Source: Agapetus fuscipes
Lineage: Eukaryota; Arthropoda; Insecta; Trichoptera; Glossosomatidae
Assembly: GCA_951799405.1 (NCBI GenBank)
Contig: OX637332.1
Span: 15,381,001 to 15,445,000 of the forward strand
Length of the DNA stretch: 64,000 nucleotides
Direction: 5' to 3'
Below the pieces are notes generated by a model. It was not told the DNA's origin. It did not search any database and saw only the letters and a list, made by a program, of their open reading frames with translations. How positions within the stretch are numbered: the first letter of the stretch is position 1; each line of letters starts with the position of its first letter. The translations under genes were made by a program, and so were the position numbers. Of this stretch, positions 63,801-64,000 are shown one piece after another.

Positions 63801-64000
63801 CAGTGGTGGGCAAACTTTCTTAATGGGGGGGCAAAAAGTTAAAGAAATTTCAGAGTAGGGTCAGAATTAAAAGGAAAAATAAAATATATTACAGCATTAC
63901 ACACTTGCACAAATGTTAAAAATTACAATTAAACTTTTATTCGAAGGCCCTCCCATGGTAGGCGTGTGAGACTTATGAAATTAGTTTTGATTTGCCATAA
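63801..64000. mobile_element. hAT-type element running off the window
   Basis: It starts CAGTGGTGGGCAAACTTTCT, a typical hAT terminus. The other end is not in view. The 8 bases before it (ATCTAATC) would be the left target duplication. Confidence 0.6.

Overview
The window is AT-rich, repeat-saturated eukaryotic DNA, almost certainly from an insect. Three things point that way: an exon of the LIM-homeodomain gene apterous (ap) on the minus strand at 50951-51549, PHD-type CR1/Jockey-superfamily retrotransposons, and dense tRNA-derived SINEs and short hAT or PIF/Harbinger-like MITEs. I cannot settle the order. There are no bacterial-style operons, CRISPR arrays or ribosomal RNAs. The only host coding exon I can support is the ap exon. 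The rest looks like the large introns or flanks of that gene, filled with mobile DNA.

Layout. 1-10 kb: degraded repeats, three copies of a TTA-flanked MITE, an hAT MITE with a perfect 8-bp target duplication, and two unique stretches (about 5790-6115 and 9745-10095) that look like conserved non-coding DNA. 10-16 kb: SINE and LINE debris and the left arm of a 2-kb inverted duplication (13085-15517). 16-20.5 kb: an apparently full-length LINE with both ORFs open (ORF1 16055-17017; endonuclease/reverse transcriptase ORF2 17275-20133). 20.5-35 kb: nested SINEs, LTR-like pieces and hAT MITEs. 35.9-38.7 kb: a local tandem array of about 400-bp units. 43.0-45.1 kb: the right arm of the inverted duplication. 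45-50 kb: LINE/SINE mosaics and two tandem LTR-like units. 50.95-51.55 kb: the ap exon. 51.6-64 kb: a diverged local duplication, an inverted minisatellite, hAT elements, a nested fold-back MITE and more SINEs.

The dominant component is a dispersed repeat of about 250 bp, called Rep1 here. About 40 copies lie on both strands outside the tandem array. It begins CCTTGACTTATAGG and ends CTTTGCAACTTAGATTA followed by a short GATTATA or GATTA tail. Most copies begin abruptly at CCTTGAC, like a SINE. Several copies continue upstream into the 3' UTR and C-terminal coding remnant of one LINE family (LINE-Y here), so the same module is also that LINE's 3' end. Two tRNA-headed SINEs (SINE-A, SINE-B), a possible third (SINE-C), two other LINE families (LINE-X with a CTGTA-type tail, LINE-Z) and LTR-like units make up most of the remainder.

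The most unusual coding observation is that the ap exon carries about six Cys-rich units of about 20 residues directly before LIM domain 1, in one uninterrupted frame from splice acceptor to splice donor. All calls come from reading the sequence by eye. Repeat family names (Rep1, Rep2, SINE-A/B/C, LINE-X/Y/Z) are local labels, and repeat boundaries are approximate unless a target-site duplication is described.
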